Below are positions 1 through 8,641 of a stretch of 64,000 nucleotides of DNA, piece after piece. The notes under the pieces are model-generated. The model was not told where the DNA came from and made no database searches. It saw nothing but the letters and a program-made list of their open reading frames with translations. The DNA comes from Vibrio cortegadensis (lineage in GTDB: Bacteria > Pseudomonadota > Gammaproteobacteria > Enterobacterales > Vibrionaceae). Location: positions 1,798,001 to 1,862,000 of the forward strand of contig NZ_AP025472.1 in NCBI RefSeq assembly GCF_024347395.1, written 5' to 3'. Both the position numbers and the translations under genes were made by a program. How positions within the stretch are numbered: the stretch's first letter is position 1; the number at the start of each line of letters is the position of its first letter.

Positions 1-1717
1 CGGCAGAAGCGATCTGCGTAGCCATATCACTAATACGCTCAACTGCTGTGTGAATTTGAGTCAAACTGACTGCGGCAGAGTTTGCATCATCAACACTTGT
101 ATCAGCAAGCATACGGCTGTCATCCATAATTGAAACCGCTTTCGTTGTAGTGCTTTGAAGCATCTCAATCGTCTGCTGAATCTCTTGCGTTGACGCATGA
201 GTACGCTGGCTTAAAACACGAACCTCATCCGCAACAACAGCAAAACCACGACCTTGTTCGCCTGCACGAGCCGCTTCAATCGCAGCATTCAGTGCTAGCA
301 AGTTCGTTTGCTCCGCAATACCTTGAATGGTAGACAGAATCGTATTGATGCTGTTTCCGTGCGCTTCAAGCTCTTGAATAACATTCGTCGCCACTTGCAC
401 TTCTTGAGCTAAGTTTTGGATTGAGCTTTGTGTTTGTGTCACTTGGTTAGAACCATGTTCACACGCACCTACCGCTTCAGAAGAGTTTTGAGCCGTATTA
501 TCAGCATTTCCTGCAATTTCTTGAGTCGCCGCAGCCATTTCATTTACAGCAGTCGCGACCATATTGATCTCGTCTTGTTGTAGTTGAATACGAGCACTAC
601 GTTCTTCAGCTTGAGAAGCGGTTAACTTCGCTTGCTCTGAAAGAGATGCTGATACTTCACTTAACTTGGTAACCATTAAGTGCATGTTACCCACAAACTT
701 ATTGAAGTTCGTAGCAAGCTGGCCTACTTCATCATCACTACGTGGTGTTAAACGCTGAGTTAAATCACCTTCGCCTGATGCGATTTCTTCAAGTGCTTTA
801 GACACACGGCCAAGATCTCGGAATAAGAAGCTCACTAACCAAGAAACTAACAGAATAACGAGTATGGTGATCACTACAGCCGTTGTAATCAGCTGCATCA
901 GTAGAGATGAGTGCCCAGCTTCTTCTGTTGCACGGTCCATCTCAATACCAAAAATCCACTTAGTATTAGGAACGTTCACAAAATATAGAAGCTTCTGCTT
1001 ACCCTTGTTCTCGATGATTTCGATGCTCTTACTTTGAACTGCTTGCTCAATGCTGTTCATGCTAAGCTCATTCGAAAGCTGGCTTACCGGTTTAAGCAGT
1101 AAGCTTTTATCTGGGTGTGCTAGGAAGGTGCCGTCGTTTGTATCGATCAGCATTGCGTAAGCATTTTCACCAACTTCTAAACTGATGACGTCATTAATCA
1201 ATTGGTCAATCAGTACATCTGCCCCAACAACACCAACAAATTTGCCATTTTGATTTACCGGTTCAGCAATGGTCACAAGTAACGCATTGGTGATCGCATC
1301 TTGGTAAGCCGTCGTTATGATTTGTTGACCTGCAGAGTTTGCATCTTTGTACCACGGACGTTGACGAGGATCATAACCAGCACGGTTACGTTCAGGGTGT
1401 GAACGGAACATGCCACCTTCTGGAGTACCTAGAAAAATATCGTCAAAGTTACCCGCTTTACGGGCTTGTTGAAGAAATGGGACAACGTCAGATTCTTCAC
1501 TAAAGTCGTTAAATGCTGAAGCGATATCTTTACGAATAGTAATCCAGCTTTCTATACCTTCAGAAGCTGCAAACGAAAGGCTTTGTGCTCTTGAATAGAT
1601 GCCAGTTCGAGTTTGTTCAAATAATTTATCAGCGGACATCCAAGTCAATGCAGTTGCCATCAACACAACTGCCGATAAGCTTGCGCCTATCAACTTCTGT
1701 TTAAGAGTAATTTTCAT
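1..1717 (-). CDS. Methyl-accepting chemotaxis protein, Cache sensor type (C-terminus cut by window edge)
   Basis: This is an inner-membrane chemoreceptor that would pass ligand binding to CheA/CheW. Reading from the ATG at 1717 (MKITLKQKLIGASL) gives about 572 residues without a stop before the window ends. An N-terminal membrane segment is followed by a large periplasmic region with double-Cache features, including FLGTPEGGMFRSHPE and VGVVGADVLIDQL. A second membrane segment (VVITILVILLVSWLVSFL) and a HAMP linker come next. The cytoplasmic signalling hairpin carries the invariant tip EQTNLLALNAAIEAARAGEQ. The ligand cannot be told; Cache receptors of this type often sense amino or organic acids. 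Only the extreme C-terminal methylation helix and tail are missing, because of the window boundary and not decay. Confidence 0.93.
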   Translation of the reverse strand, partial: MKITLKQKLIGASLSAVVLMATALTWMSADKLFEQTRTGIYSRAQSLSFAASEGIESWITIRKDIASAFNDFSEESDVVPFLQQARKAGNFDDIFLGTPEGGMFRSHPERNRAGYDPRQRPWYKDANSAGQQIITTAYQDAITNALLVTIAEPVNQNGKFVGVVGADVLIDQLINDVISLEVGENAYAMLIDTNDGTFLAHPDKSLLLKPVSQLSNELSMNSIEQAVQSKSIEIIENKGKQKLLYFVNVPNTKWIFGIEMDRATEEAGHSSLLMQLITTAVVITILVILLVSWLVSFLFRDLGRVSKALEEIASGEGDLTQRLTPRSDDEVGQLATNFNKFVGNMHLMVTKLSEVSASLSEQAKLTASQAEERSARIQLQQDEINMVATAVNEMAAATQEIAGNADNTAQNSSEAVGACEHGSNQVTQTQSSIQNLAQEVQVATNVIQELEAHGNSINTILSTIQGIAEQTNLLALNAAIEAARAGEQGRGFAVVADEVRVLSQRTHASTQEIQQTIEMLQSTTTKAVSIMDDSRMLADTSVDDANSAAVSLTQIHTAVERISDMATQIASA

Positions 1718-1891
1718 AATTCGAGATCAGCTCATGTAGCCAAAAATAGTTGGCGATAGTAGCTATTTTTTTCACGCTCTGCGAGTGAATTCTCATTTAA
1801 TTTTAAGCTTTTATTTATCCTTTGATAAAACCATCAAATAACGTCAATTCTGCGTCGACTGTCAAAAAAAAGCGTTACAAAAAAGCCATCA

Positions 1892-1926
1892 AAATAAAAA
1901 AAGGGATGAACATATCGTTCATCCCT
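1892..1926 (-). terminator. Rho-independent terminator of the BCCT gene
   Basis: A perfect 10-bp stem (1902-1911 with 1917-1926, loop ATATC) is followed on the minus strand by a run of T (A-rich 1891-1901 on plus). It lies about 30 bp after the BCCT stop. Confidence 0.85.
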
Positions 1927-1956
1927 TCATCTATTTATTACACAATTATGTGCTTT

Positions 1957-3528
1957 TTATCGCTTTTCGGTACGCATACCCATCAACAAGCTCACGCACA
2001 TTAATAACAATATAAATGTGAATGGCAAGGCTGTTGAAATTGCACCCGCTTGAAGAGCTTCAATTGCTTTTGTTCCGCCAACCCACAGTAGAGCAACCGC
2101 AATTGCACCTTCCATGAATGCCCAGAACACACGTTGAAGAACTGGTGCATCAACTTTACCACCAGCAGTAATACTATCGATAACTAATGAACCAGAATCT
2201 GATGATGTAATGAAGAACACCAATACCAGTACAACAGCAACCACAGATAACAAAGTACCGTACGGTAGAACATCAAACATTTGGAACATAGCTAGTGGAA
2301 CATCTGTAAGACCTTTCGTACCTAGATCACCAACACCATTTTGTATTTGATCAATCGCCATGCCACCGAACACTGACATCCAAAGAATGGTTACAGTTGT
2401 TGGAACAATCAGCACTGCCGTGATGAATTCACGAACCGTACGACCTTTAGAGACACGAGCAATGAACATACCTACGAATGGGGACCATGAAATCCACCAA
2501 GCCCAGTAGAATACAGTCCAACCTTGGAACCAAGCTTCATCACTACGACCATGTGGGTTACTTAATGGAATGATATTTTCCACGTAAGCCATCACTGTTG
2601 TTGGGATTGAACCGAGTGTCACTGCGTAGCCAATGAGAGCAACAAGAGCCAGTAATACAAATGCGATAATCATGTTGATATTACTGATAACTTTTACACC
2701 ACCATCAATACCACGGATAACAGAGACAACCGCAAGAAGCGTCACAACGGTAATGACTGCAATTTGTAATCCCATGCCGGCTTCAATACCGAAAACATGG
2801 TGAATACCACTTGCCGCTTGCTGTGCACCAAGGCCAAGCGAAGTCGCTAAACCAAATAGAGTTGCTAGCACCGCAAGAATATCAACAATATGTCCAGCCC
2901 AACCCCAAGCTCGGTCACCTAAAATAGGATAGAAGATTGAGCGAATTGAGAGCGGTAAGCCTTTATTATAAGTAAAGAAAGCAAGTGAAAGCGCAACGAC
3001 ACCGTAAATAGCCCAAGGGTGAAGACCCCAGTGGTACATAGTCGCACCTAGTGCCAGTTTAGCGGCTTCCGGAGTATTTGCTTCTACCCCGAGTGGCGTT
3101 TCATACCAACCGGTATAGTACGCTGCAGGCTCTGCAACACTCCAGAACATCAGGCCGATACCCATACCTGCTGCGAATAACATCGCTAGCCATGAAAGCC
3201 ATGAATAATCAGCGACCGCGTCCGTACCACCTAAACGAATTTTACCAAATGGTGAAACAATGAGAGCCAAGCAGAAAATAACAAAGATATTACCTGACCA
3301 GATGAATAGCCAGTCGAAAGAACCAATGATTTGCCACTTAATTCCATCAAGTGCCGCTTTTGCTGTTTCTGCATCTAAAACTAGTGCAGCAATCAAAAAT
3401 AGCGCAATGAAACCCGCACTCACACCGAATACAGGGTTATGAACATCAAAACCCCATTTCTGCACATTATCTTGACCTACTGTATAGTCAGTACTGTCAA
3501 TACTGTACTTATCTATCCCTTTTTGCAT
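1957..3528 (-). CDS. BCCT-family betaine/choline-type compatible solute transporter
   Basis: This 523-residue inner-membrane carrier belongs to the BCCT family, which imports glycine betaine, choline, carnitine or related osmolytes with sodium or protons. About twelve hydrophobic segments are visible. The family signature is clear (GIGLMFWSVAEPAAYY near residue 121), with the aromatic substrate box WTVFYWAWWISWSPFVG further on. The glycine stretch SLGLGAQQ fits Na+-coupled BetP-like members. Divergent transcription from a cosR gene matches the locus called opuD in V. cholerae and, as I recall, bccT3 in V. parahaemolyticus. CosR-type repression at low osmolarity is therefore expected. Substrate specificity cannot be read from sequence. 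Confidence 0.93.
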   Translation of the reverse strand: MQKGIDKYSIDSTDYTVGQDNVQKWGFDVHNPVFGVSAGFIALFLIAALVLDAETAKAALDGIKWQIIGSFDWLFIWSGNIFVIFCLALIVSPFGKIRLGGTDAVADYSWLSWLAMLFAAGMGIGLMFWSVAEPAAYYTGWYETPLGVEANTPEAAKLALGATMYHWGLHPWAIYGVVALSLAFFTYNKGLPLSIRSIFYPILGDRAWGWAGHIVDILAVLATLFGLATSLGLGAQQAASGIHHVFGIEAGMGLQIAVITVVTLLAVVSVIRGIDGGVKVISNINMIIAFVLLALVALIGYAVTLGSIPTTVMAYVENIIPLSNPHGRSDEAWFQGWTVFYWAWWISWSPFVGMFIARVSKGRTVREFITAVLIVPTTVTILWMSVFGGMAIDQIQNGVGDLGTKGLTDVPLAMFQMFDVLPYGTLLSVVAVVLVLVFFITSSDSGSLVIDSITAGGKVDAPVLQRVFWAFMEGAIAVALLWVGGTKAIEALQAGAISTALPFTFILLLMCVSLLMGMRTEKR

Positions 3529-3920
3529 TCTTCCTCACTTCAGCAATCAAATAATTTTTAGTACAACGAGGCATTTAATAAAATAACTCGCACACACTGA
3601 AATTTACTTAGATCACTAATATATTTACATTTCAAAAACGTCCATTAGGTTACCATTACTGCCATTAAAAACCTAATAAACAACACAAAACAGTCAGATA
3701 TCGCCATTTTCCGCTCAATTATCGACCAATAATCGGAAATTTAATTACGGTATTGATCGATATTTCGTTACTTTAATTATTCGAACTCTAAACTTTATTC
3801 ACTCAATACACTTATGTCGTACACCTCATTAATGAAAACTGATCATTTCACCTCTTTTCATGTAAATCGAATTGATGTAATTTCCCTGATGTCACTCACT
3901 CATACATTGGAATTCAGACA
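3529..3920. promoter_or_regulatory. Divergent control region between BCCT carrier and cosR (392 bp)
   Basis: This AT-rich, gene-free interval must hold the promoters of both divergent genes. I see no riboswitch, small RNA or clear operator palindrome. By analogy with vibrios, CosR would be expected to bind here. No ORF of convincing length is present. Confidence 0.5.
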
Positions 3921-4397
3921 TTGGATAAGCATGAAGAAGTCTTGGTATCAATCCGCCAAATCATTCGAGCAATTGATCTCCACTCCAAAAAACTAAGCAA
4001 AGAATCAGGTTTAACAGGGCCGCAGTTAGTTTTACTTCGAGCTATCAAAGAGCTAGGTAATGTGACAATTAAGCAGTTATCTAATCACACCAATATGAGT
4101 CAAGCGACAGCTACTACTATTTTAGATCGCCTAGAGAGAAATGGTTATATCGAGCGTGTACGTAGCCTCGAAGATAAACGTAAAGTTCATGCCAAATTAA
4201 CTGAATCAGGTACATCTTTACTACAAAGTGCGCCTCTTCCATTACAGGAACATTTCATTAATCGTTTTCAACAGCTTGAAGAGTGGGAACAGAGTTTGCT
4301 ACTTTCTTCTGTTCAGCGTATCTCATCAATGATGAATGCCGAAGGCTATAACGTCGCCCCTATTCTTGAAATTGGCAGCATTACTAAGCCAGAATAA
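3921..4397 (+). CDS. cosR: MarR-family osmotic regulator CosR
   Basis: This 158-residue winged-helix MarR-type repressor is cytoplasmic and DNA-binding. The start is a TTG at 3921 (MDKHEEVLVSIRQIIRAIDL). The recognition helix lies in IKQLSNHTNMSQATATTILDRLERNGYIER, followed by the wing RSLEDKRKVHAKLTESG, both textbook MarR features. Length, sequence and position beside a BCCT carrier fit CosR, which in Vibrio represses ectoine synthesis and betaine uptake at low salinity. A terminator follows directly. No effector-binding site is evident, consistent with CosR responding to ionic strength. The start is chosen from homology to the family N-terminus; no in-frame ATG lies nearby. Confidence 0.88.
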   Translation: MDKHEEVLVSIRQIIRAIDLHSKKLSKESGLTGPQLVLLRAIKELGNVTIKQLSNHTNMSQATATTILDRLERNGYIERVRSLEDKRKVHAKLTESGTSLLQSAPLPLQEHFINRFQQLEEWEQSLLLSSVQRISSMMNAEGYNVAPILEIGSITKPE

Positions 4398-4419
4398 ACC
4401 ATTTCAAAAAAACATCTTC

Positions 4420-4447
4420 AAGGTCAGTTTATACACTGACCTTTTTA
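4420..4447. terminator. Terminator between convergent cosR and NarL-type regulator
   Basis: A 9-bp perfect stem (4420-4428 with 4435-4443, loop TTATAC) is followed by TTTTT on plus. An A-run at 4406-4412 gives T's on minus, so it probably works in both directions. Confidence 0.85.
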
Positions 4448-4448
4448 T

Positions 4449-5090
4449 TTAATTGGATAACCCTTTTTCCAAAGCATACTTAGCTAGTTCCGCTGTGGAG
4501 TGAATATCAAGTTTGTGTTTGATGTTTTGCCTGTGAGTCTCAACGGTTCGATAACTGATACCTAAGAGCGTTGCAATTTTCTTACTACTCGCACCTTGAG
4601 CGACCAATTTCAGCACGGCCTCTTCACGCCGACTCAAAGGGTTGGGTTTCTGAGCACTGGTTTCGATCTGTTGAGTAAACAGTGTTTGAGTGACCGACTC
4701 GCAAAAATAGGTAGAACCTTGATTCACAGTTTTGATCGCCTGAACCATTTTTTCGGCTGAAATCTCTTTGAGCATGTAGCCAACCGCTCCAGTCTGCATC
4801 ACTTTCATGATGTATTCCCGATTATCATGCATCGTTAGCATCAATATTTTTGCGTCTGGCGATTCTTCGTGAATTAATCTCGTGGCGTCAATTCCATTCA
4901 TAATTGGCATGCTGATATCCATCAATACCACATCAGGCTTGCACTGTCGGACAACATCAACGGCCTCTAAGCCATTACTTGCCGTTCCAATCACTTCAAT
5001 ACCCGTTTCTAACTCTAGCCGAGCCATAAAACCATCAAGTACAACCTGATGATCATCAACGATCACTACTGATATTTCTTTATCATCCAT
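4449..5090 (-). CDS. NarL/LuxR-type response regulator of the TRAP locus
   Basis: This is a 213-residue cytoplasmic transcription factor. The receiver domain spans about residues 6-122, with acidic pair D12/D13, phosphoacceptor D58 (VLMDISMP) and K108. A LuxR-type helix-turn-helix covers about 150-208 (LSRREEAVLKLVAQGASSKKIATLLGISYRTVETH). It starts 3 bp after the stop of the sensor kinase gene, so the two are translationally linked. The kinase sits behind TRAP transporter genes on the same strand. The likely target is therefore the dctP promoter, with the pair reporting the carried carboxylate; that link is inference. Confidence 0.92.
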   Translation of the reverse strand: MDDKEISVVIVDDHQVVLDGFMARLELETGIEVIGTASNGLEAVDVVRQCKPDVVLMDISMPIMNGIDATRLIHEESPDAKILMLTMHDNREYIMKVMQTGAVGYMLKEISAEKMVQAIKTVNQGSTYFCESVTQTLFTQQIETSAQKPNPLSRREEAVLKLVAQGASSKKIATLLGISYRTVETHRQNIKHKLDIHSTAELAKYALEKGLSN

Positions 5091-5093
5091 TGA

Positions 5094-6455
5094 TTACACC
5101 AATCCATCTAAGTTAAATAGCACCGTTATTTCTGTTCCAAACCCTTGTTCGCTCATAAGCTCAAATTCACCGCCCATGAACTCTACCCGCTCACGCATAT
5201 TTCTAAGGCCGATTCCTTTTCGGTGAGTGGCCACATTTAGGTTAAACCCTTGCCCATCATCTCTAACAATCAACTGCAACTGGTTTCCAAATTGCTGCAG
5301 TATTACCGTCACCTTCTTTGCATGAGCATGCTTCTCGATATTATTCAGTGATTCCTGAACCACTCGATAAAGTGTAGTCGCGACTTCTGATTTGAGCTTT
5401 CCTGTCTGAGTTTCAAAGTGAATTTCCGTTTCAATATTTGAGTGAGCTTTGTAGTCTTGTAATAGAGTATTCAACGCCGCTTCTAAGCCAATATCGTCTA
5501 GTGCACTTGGCCTTAAGTTATGCGAAATACGTCGAACTTCGGAAATTGCCGTCATCAATGAGTGTTGTGACTTCTCAATATGCAGTGCCAGCTTTTTATC
5601 ATTCAATTTATGCGCTAACAGCTCTAAATGACATTTACTGGAGACAAGCAGTTGGTTTATGCCGTCATGCAACTCTCTGGCTAAGTGCTTCTTTTCATCC
5701 TCTTGGAACATGACCGTTTTATGTGCCAACTCTTTTAAATTCTTATCCGCTAAGCGATGTTCATGTAAATTGATCGCTAAGGTTAAAACAATGATCACCG
5801 CGACGGTCACCCCAAGAATCGACACAATAGAGAAGAAGGTCGTTTCGATATTTTTATTGATCGCAGCCTGCATATTCGCAACTTCGAGGCTGATATCTTC
5901 AATATAGAGCCCCGTACCAATCATCCAATCCCACTTACTTAACCATGCGGCATAACTGAGTTTGGGGACGGTTTCACCCGTTGACGGTTTCTGCCATAAA
6001 TATTGATGAAACCCGCCGCCACTCTTAGCTTGATGTAACAATTCTGCAATCAGGTAGTCACCATTGAGATCTTGAATATGCAGTAAGTTTTGCCCCACCA
6101 ATTCTGGCTGAATTGGGTGCACTAAATTAGTACCAAACTCATCGTAGGCAAAAAAGTAGCCATCCGAACCATAACGCAAGCGCGATAATATATCCCGAAC
6201 CCGTTGCTTAGCTTCGACATCATCAGGAGCTGAATTATTGTAGATGTGTGAAATGGCGTCAGAGGCAATATCGACACTATCTTTCAGTGCGGTTTCTCGC
6301 GATTGGATCAAACTCTCGCGGAAGATTTTGATCTCATTCTCACCGAGTGTTTTTGCTTGATGCAGGGTGATCCAACTAATACTGGCGGTGACCAATATCA
6401 ACGGAAGTAATGTTAATAAAATCAATTTAGCTTTTAGAGGCATTCCTTTCCTCAC
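5094..6455 (-). CDS. Cache-domain sensor histidine kinase (HisKA_3 type)
   Basis: This 453-residue inner-membrane sensor partners the adjacent NarL-type regulator. A first membrane segment lies at about 10-30. A periplasmic Cache_2-like ligand domain follows at about 40-200, with the features GYFFAYDEFGTNLVHP and WDWMIGTGLYIEDI. A second membrane segment covers about 205-230. The dimerisation box LARELHDGINQLL contains phospho-acceptor H263. The C-terminal ATPase domain has N and G boxes (NNIEKHAHA, DDGQGF, GIGLRNMRERV). Cache_2 kinases next to TRAP systems commonly sense small carboxylates. The gene is downstream of dctM but separated from it by a strong hairpin terminator, so its expression may be set apart from the transporter's. 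Confidence 0.93.
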   Translation of the reverse strand: MRKGMPLKAKLILLTLLPLILVTASISWITLHQAKTLGENEIKIFRESLIQSRETALKDSVDIASDAISHIYNNSAPDDVEAKQRVRDILSRLRYGSDGYFFAYDEFGTNLVHPIQPELVGQNLLHIQDLNGDYLIAELLHQAKSGGGFHQYLWQKPSTGETVPKLSYAAWLSKWDWMIGTGLYIEDISLEVANMQAAINKNIETTFFSIVSILGVTVAVIIVLTLAINLHEHRLADKNLKELAHKTVMFQEDEKKHLARELHDGINQLLVSSKCHLELLAHKLNDKKLALHIEKSQHSLMTAISEVRRISHNLRPSALDDIGLEAALNTLLQDYKAHSNIETEIHFETQTGKLKSEVATTLYRVVQESLNNIEKHAHAKKVTVILQQFGNQLQLIVRDDGQGFNLNVATHRKGIGLRNMRERVEFMGGEFELMSEQGFGTEITVLFNLDGLV

Positions 6456-6483
6456 TGGTGATTTTCTTTGTCAGATAAAAGAA

Positions 6484-6516
6484 AACTGCTTACTACCTTG
6501 ATAGTAGTAAGCAGTT
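6484..6516 (-). terminator. Internal terminator/attenuator between dctM and the sensor kinase
   Basis: A perfect 13-bp stem (6484-6496 with 6504-6516, 7-nt loop) is followed on the minus strand by TTCTTTTAT. It lies inside an otherwise co-oriented gene run and would cut read-through from the transporter genes into the two-component genes. Confidence 0.8.
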
Positions 6517-6574
6517 CTAATGTAACAATTTATTTTCAATCTATAAAAATAAACTCATGTAACCTCTATTGCGA

Positions 6575-7858
6575 TCACATTCCATAGAAACCAGGAAAAA
6601 TAAGTAATGAAGCTAATACGAGTATTTGAATACCAATGAAGGGCATTACGCCACGGTAGATATCTCGCGTTGTGATCCCTTTTGGAGCAACACCTTTAAG
6701 GTAGAACAGACTGAAACCAAATGGAGGGGTTAAGAATGAGGTCTGTAAATTCATCGCCACCAAAATCGCAAACCACACCATGTTAATGCCCATCAATTCT
6801 GCCACCGGAGCTAAGATTGGAACAATAATGAAACAAATTTCAACGAAATCGATAAAGAATCCCAGAATCAAAATAACGATCATGGTGATTATCAGGAAGC
6901 CCCATTTGTCACCAGGGATGGCAAGCATCCACTCTTCTACAAGGTAATCCCCTCCTGTGTATGTAAACGCCATGGAAAATGCTGTTGCTCCGAGCAAAAT
7001 AGCAAATACCATTGCCGTCACTTTTACGGTCTCTTTTGCCGCGTCATACACCATTTGAAGGCTGAACTGTCGATACAGTAACGAAAGTACGATTGCCCCG
7101 GCGCCACCTAGAGCCGCAGATTCTGTTGGCGTCGCCACACCAGCGAAGATCGAACCCAACACGACAATAATCAACGCGAGTGGTGGAATCACCGCTTTTA
7201 ACGCTTTGAACACCTCTTCTTTACGACTAATTGATTCATCACGCTCAATGCACTGTGCTGCTTCTGGGTTCATCTTTGCGTAGATAAGAATATAAACAAT
7301 GTACGCACCAACCAGCATCACACCCGGCCAAATTGCCGCTTGGAAAAGATCCCCAACAGGTACACCCAATACATCACCGAGCAGAATCAATACAATCGAC
7401 GGTGGAATGATTTGCCCTAACGTTCCCGACGCGCAGATGGTGCCACAAGCGAGCCCTTTGTCGTAATTATATTTAAGCATCACAGGTAATGATATCAAGC
7501 CCATCGCAACCACTGATGCCCCAACGACACCTGTAGACGCGGCAAGTAACGCGCCAACCAATACTGTGGAGATCGCAATACCACCGCGAACGCCACCAAA
7601 TAAACGTCCCATTGATTCAAGCAACTGCTCTGCTAAACGTGTTTTTTGCAGGACTAAGCCCATAAAAACAAACAGAGGAACCGCCATTAGAACGGTGTTT
7701 TCCATAATGGATTGAATTCGATATGGCATGAAAGCGAACATTTCTATGCCTTCTGCCCACACACCGAAAATAAGCGCAATGCCGCCAAACGTAAATGCTA
7801 CTGGAAAACCCAACAACAAGGCGAACAGTGCTACAAAAAACATCACGATACCGATCAT
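6575..7858 (-). CDS. dctM: TRAP transporter large permease (DctM)
   Basis: This 427-residue inner-membrane protein forms the ion-coupled translocation subunit of a tripartite periplasmic transporter, with about a dozen hydrophobic helices. Family hallmarks include the N-terminal hydrophobic block, GVVGASVVAMGLISLPVMLKY, the GQIIPPSIVLILLGD loop and NLQTSFLTPPFGFSLFYL near the end. Length is normal for DctM. A good ribosome site (AAGGAATT) precedes the ATG and the start is 12 bp after dctQ, so the two subunits are co-translated. The substrate is set by dctP. Confidence 0.94.
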   Translation of the reverse strand: MIGIVMFFVALFALLLGFPVAFTFGGIALIFGVWAEGIEMFAFMPYRIQSIMENTVLMAVPLFVFMGLVLQKTRLAEQLLESMGRLFGGVRGGIAISTVLVGALLAASTGVVGASVVAMGLISLPVMLKYNYDKGLACGTICASGTLGQIIPPSIVLILLGDVLGVPVGDLFQAAIWPGVMLVGAYIVYILIYAKMNPEAAQCIERDESISRKEEVFKALKAVIPPLALIIVVLGSIFAGVATPTESAALGGAGAIVLSLLYRQFSLQMVYDAAKETVKVTAMVFAILLGATAFSMAFTYTGGDYLVEEWMLAIPGDKWGFLIITMIVILILGFFIDFVEICFIIVPILAPVAELMGINMVWFAILVAMNLQTSFLTPPFGFSLFYLKGVAPKGITTRDIYRGVMPFIGIQILVLASLLIFPGFYGM

Positions 7859-7870
7859 CTTGTAATTCCT

Positions 7871-8410
7871 TTACTTTGAGTCAACAGATTGAGCATGAAT
7901 GAGGTGCGGATTCACGATCTTGTTAATTGAATGCAGAAGCAGTCCAATGCCACTTAGCGCCATCAAGAAGAATGACAATGGGATCATGGCTTTTATTATC
8001 CAGCGGTATGGCAGCCCACCAGGATCACCTGAAGTCTCTCCTAGTGAGTAGCTCTCTTTGGCAAAATCAACACCGTACCAAGCCACCAGCAGGCAAAACG
8101 GAAATAGGAAGATGATGGTACCTAAAACATCGATGATCGCTTGTGCTTTAAATGACAAACGCTCATAAAAAACATCTACGCGAACATGGCCGCCAGATTT
8201 AATCGCGTATGGCACCCCAAGTAAGAAGACAGCCGAAAACAGATGCCACTCCATCTCTTGAAATCCAATCGACACGTCATTGAATACGTAGCGCATTACG
8301 ACGTCGTACACGACATTCGCAAGTAGTAAAATGAATAGAATGCTGGATAACCATCCGAGGAAATCTCCGATCCGGTTAAACAATCTCTCAATATAAATCA
8401 GGTTTCTCAT
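7871..8410 (-). CDS. dctQ: TRAP transporter small permease (DctQ)
   Basis: This 179-residue protein with four membrane helices is the small integral subunit that packs against DctM. The sequence shows the typical FQEMEWHLFSAVFLLGVPYAIKSGGHVRVDVFYE segment of DctQ proteins. I place the start at the ATG at 8410 (MRNLIYIERLF), which has GGAG seven bases upstream. An ATG at 8422 in the same frame lacks a ribosome site. The 230-bp gap to dctP contains a hairpin. Confidence 0.92.
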   Translation of the reverse strand: MRNLIYIERLFNRIGDFLGWLSSILFILLLANVVYDVVMRYVFNDVSIGFQEMEWHLFSAVFLLGVPYAIKSGGHVRVDVFYERLSFKAQAIIDVLGTIIFLFPFCLLVAWYGVDFAKESYSLGETSGDPGGLPYRWIIKAMIPLSFFLMALSGIGLLLHSINKIVNPHLIHAQSVDSK

Positions 8411-8591
8411 ATCCGACTCCATGGAACTGCATGACTAGGCTCTAACTTATATTTACGTGCTTATATTCAAGTACTGATACTCAGAGCAAACTGGCCAAAA
8501 TTCATCGCGCCAGTGAGACTATATAAACCAATATAAAAGCGATCACGGTTCAAGCGGCATTCGCCAATGTAAAAGGGTTCTTGGGCTTTTG

Positions 8592-8614
8592 CGGTGTAGG
8601 AAACCCCTACACCG
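8592..8614 (-). other. Intercistronic hairpin between dctP and dctQ
   Basis: A perfect 9-bp stem (8592-8600 with 8606-8614, loop AAACC) has no T-run after it on the minus strand. It probably acts as an mRNA stabiliser or partial block that lets the binding protein be made in excess of the permeases, as in many binding-protein operons. Confidence 0.6.
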
Positions 8615-8641
8615 ACGATTTAGAAATGATTCAGCGGGCTC

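Noticed and set aside
1822..2004. 60-residue plus-strand ORF at 1822-2004
   Set aside because: It runs through the BCCT terminator hairpin and into the antisense of that gene; low-complexity Lys-rich sequence with no ribosome site.
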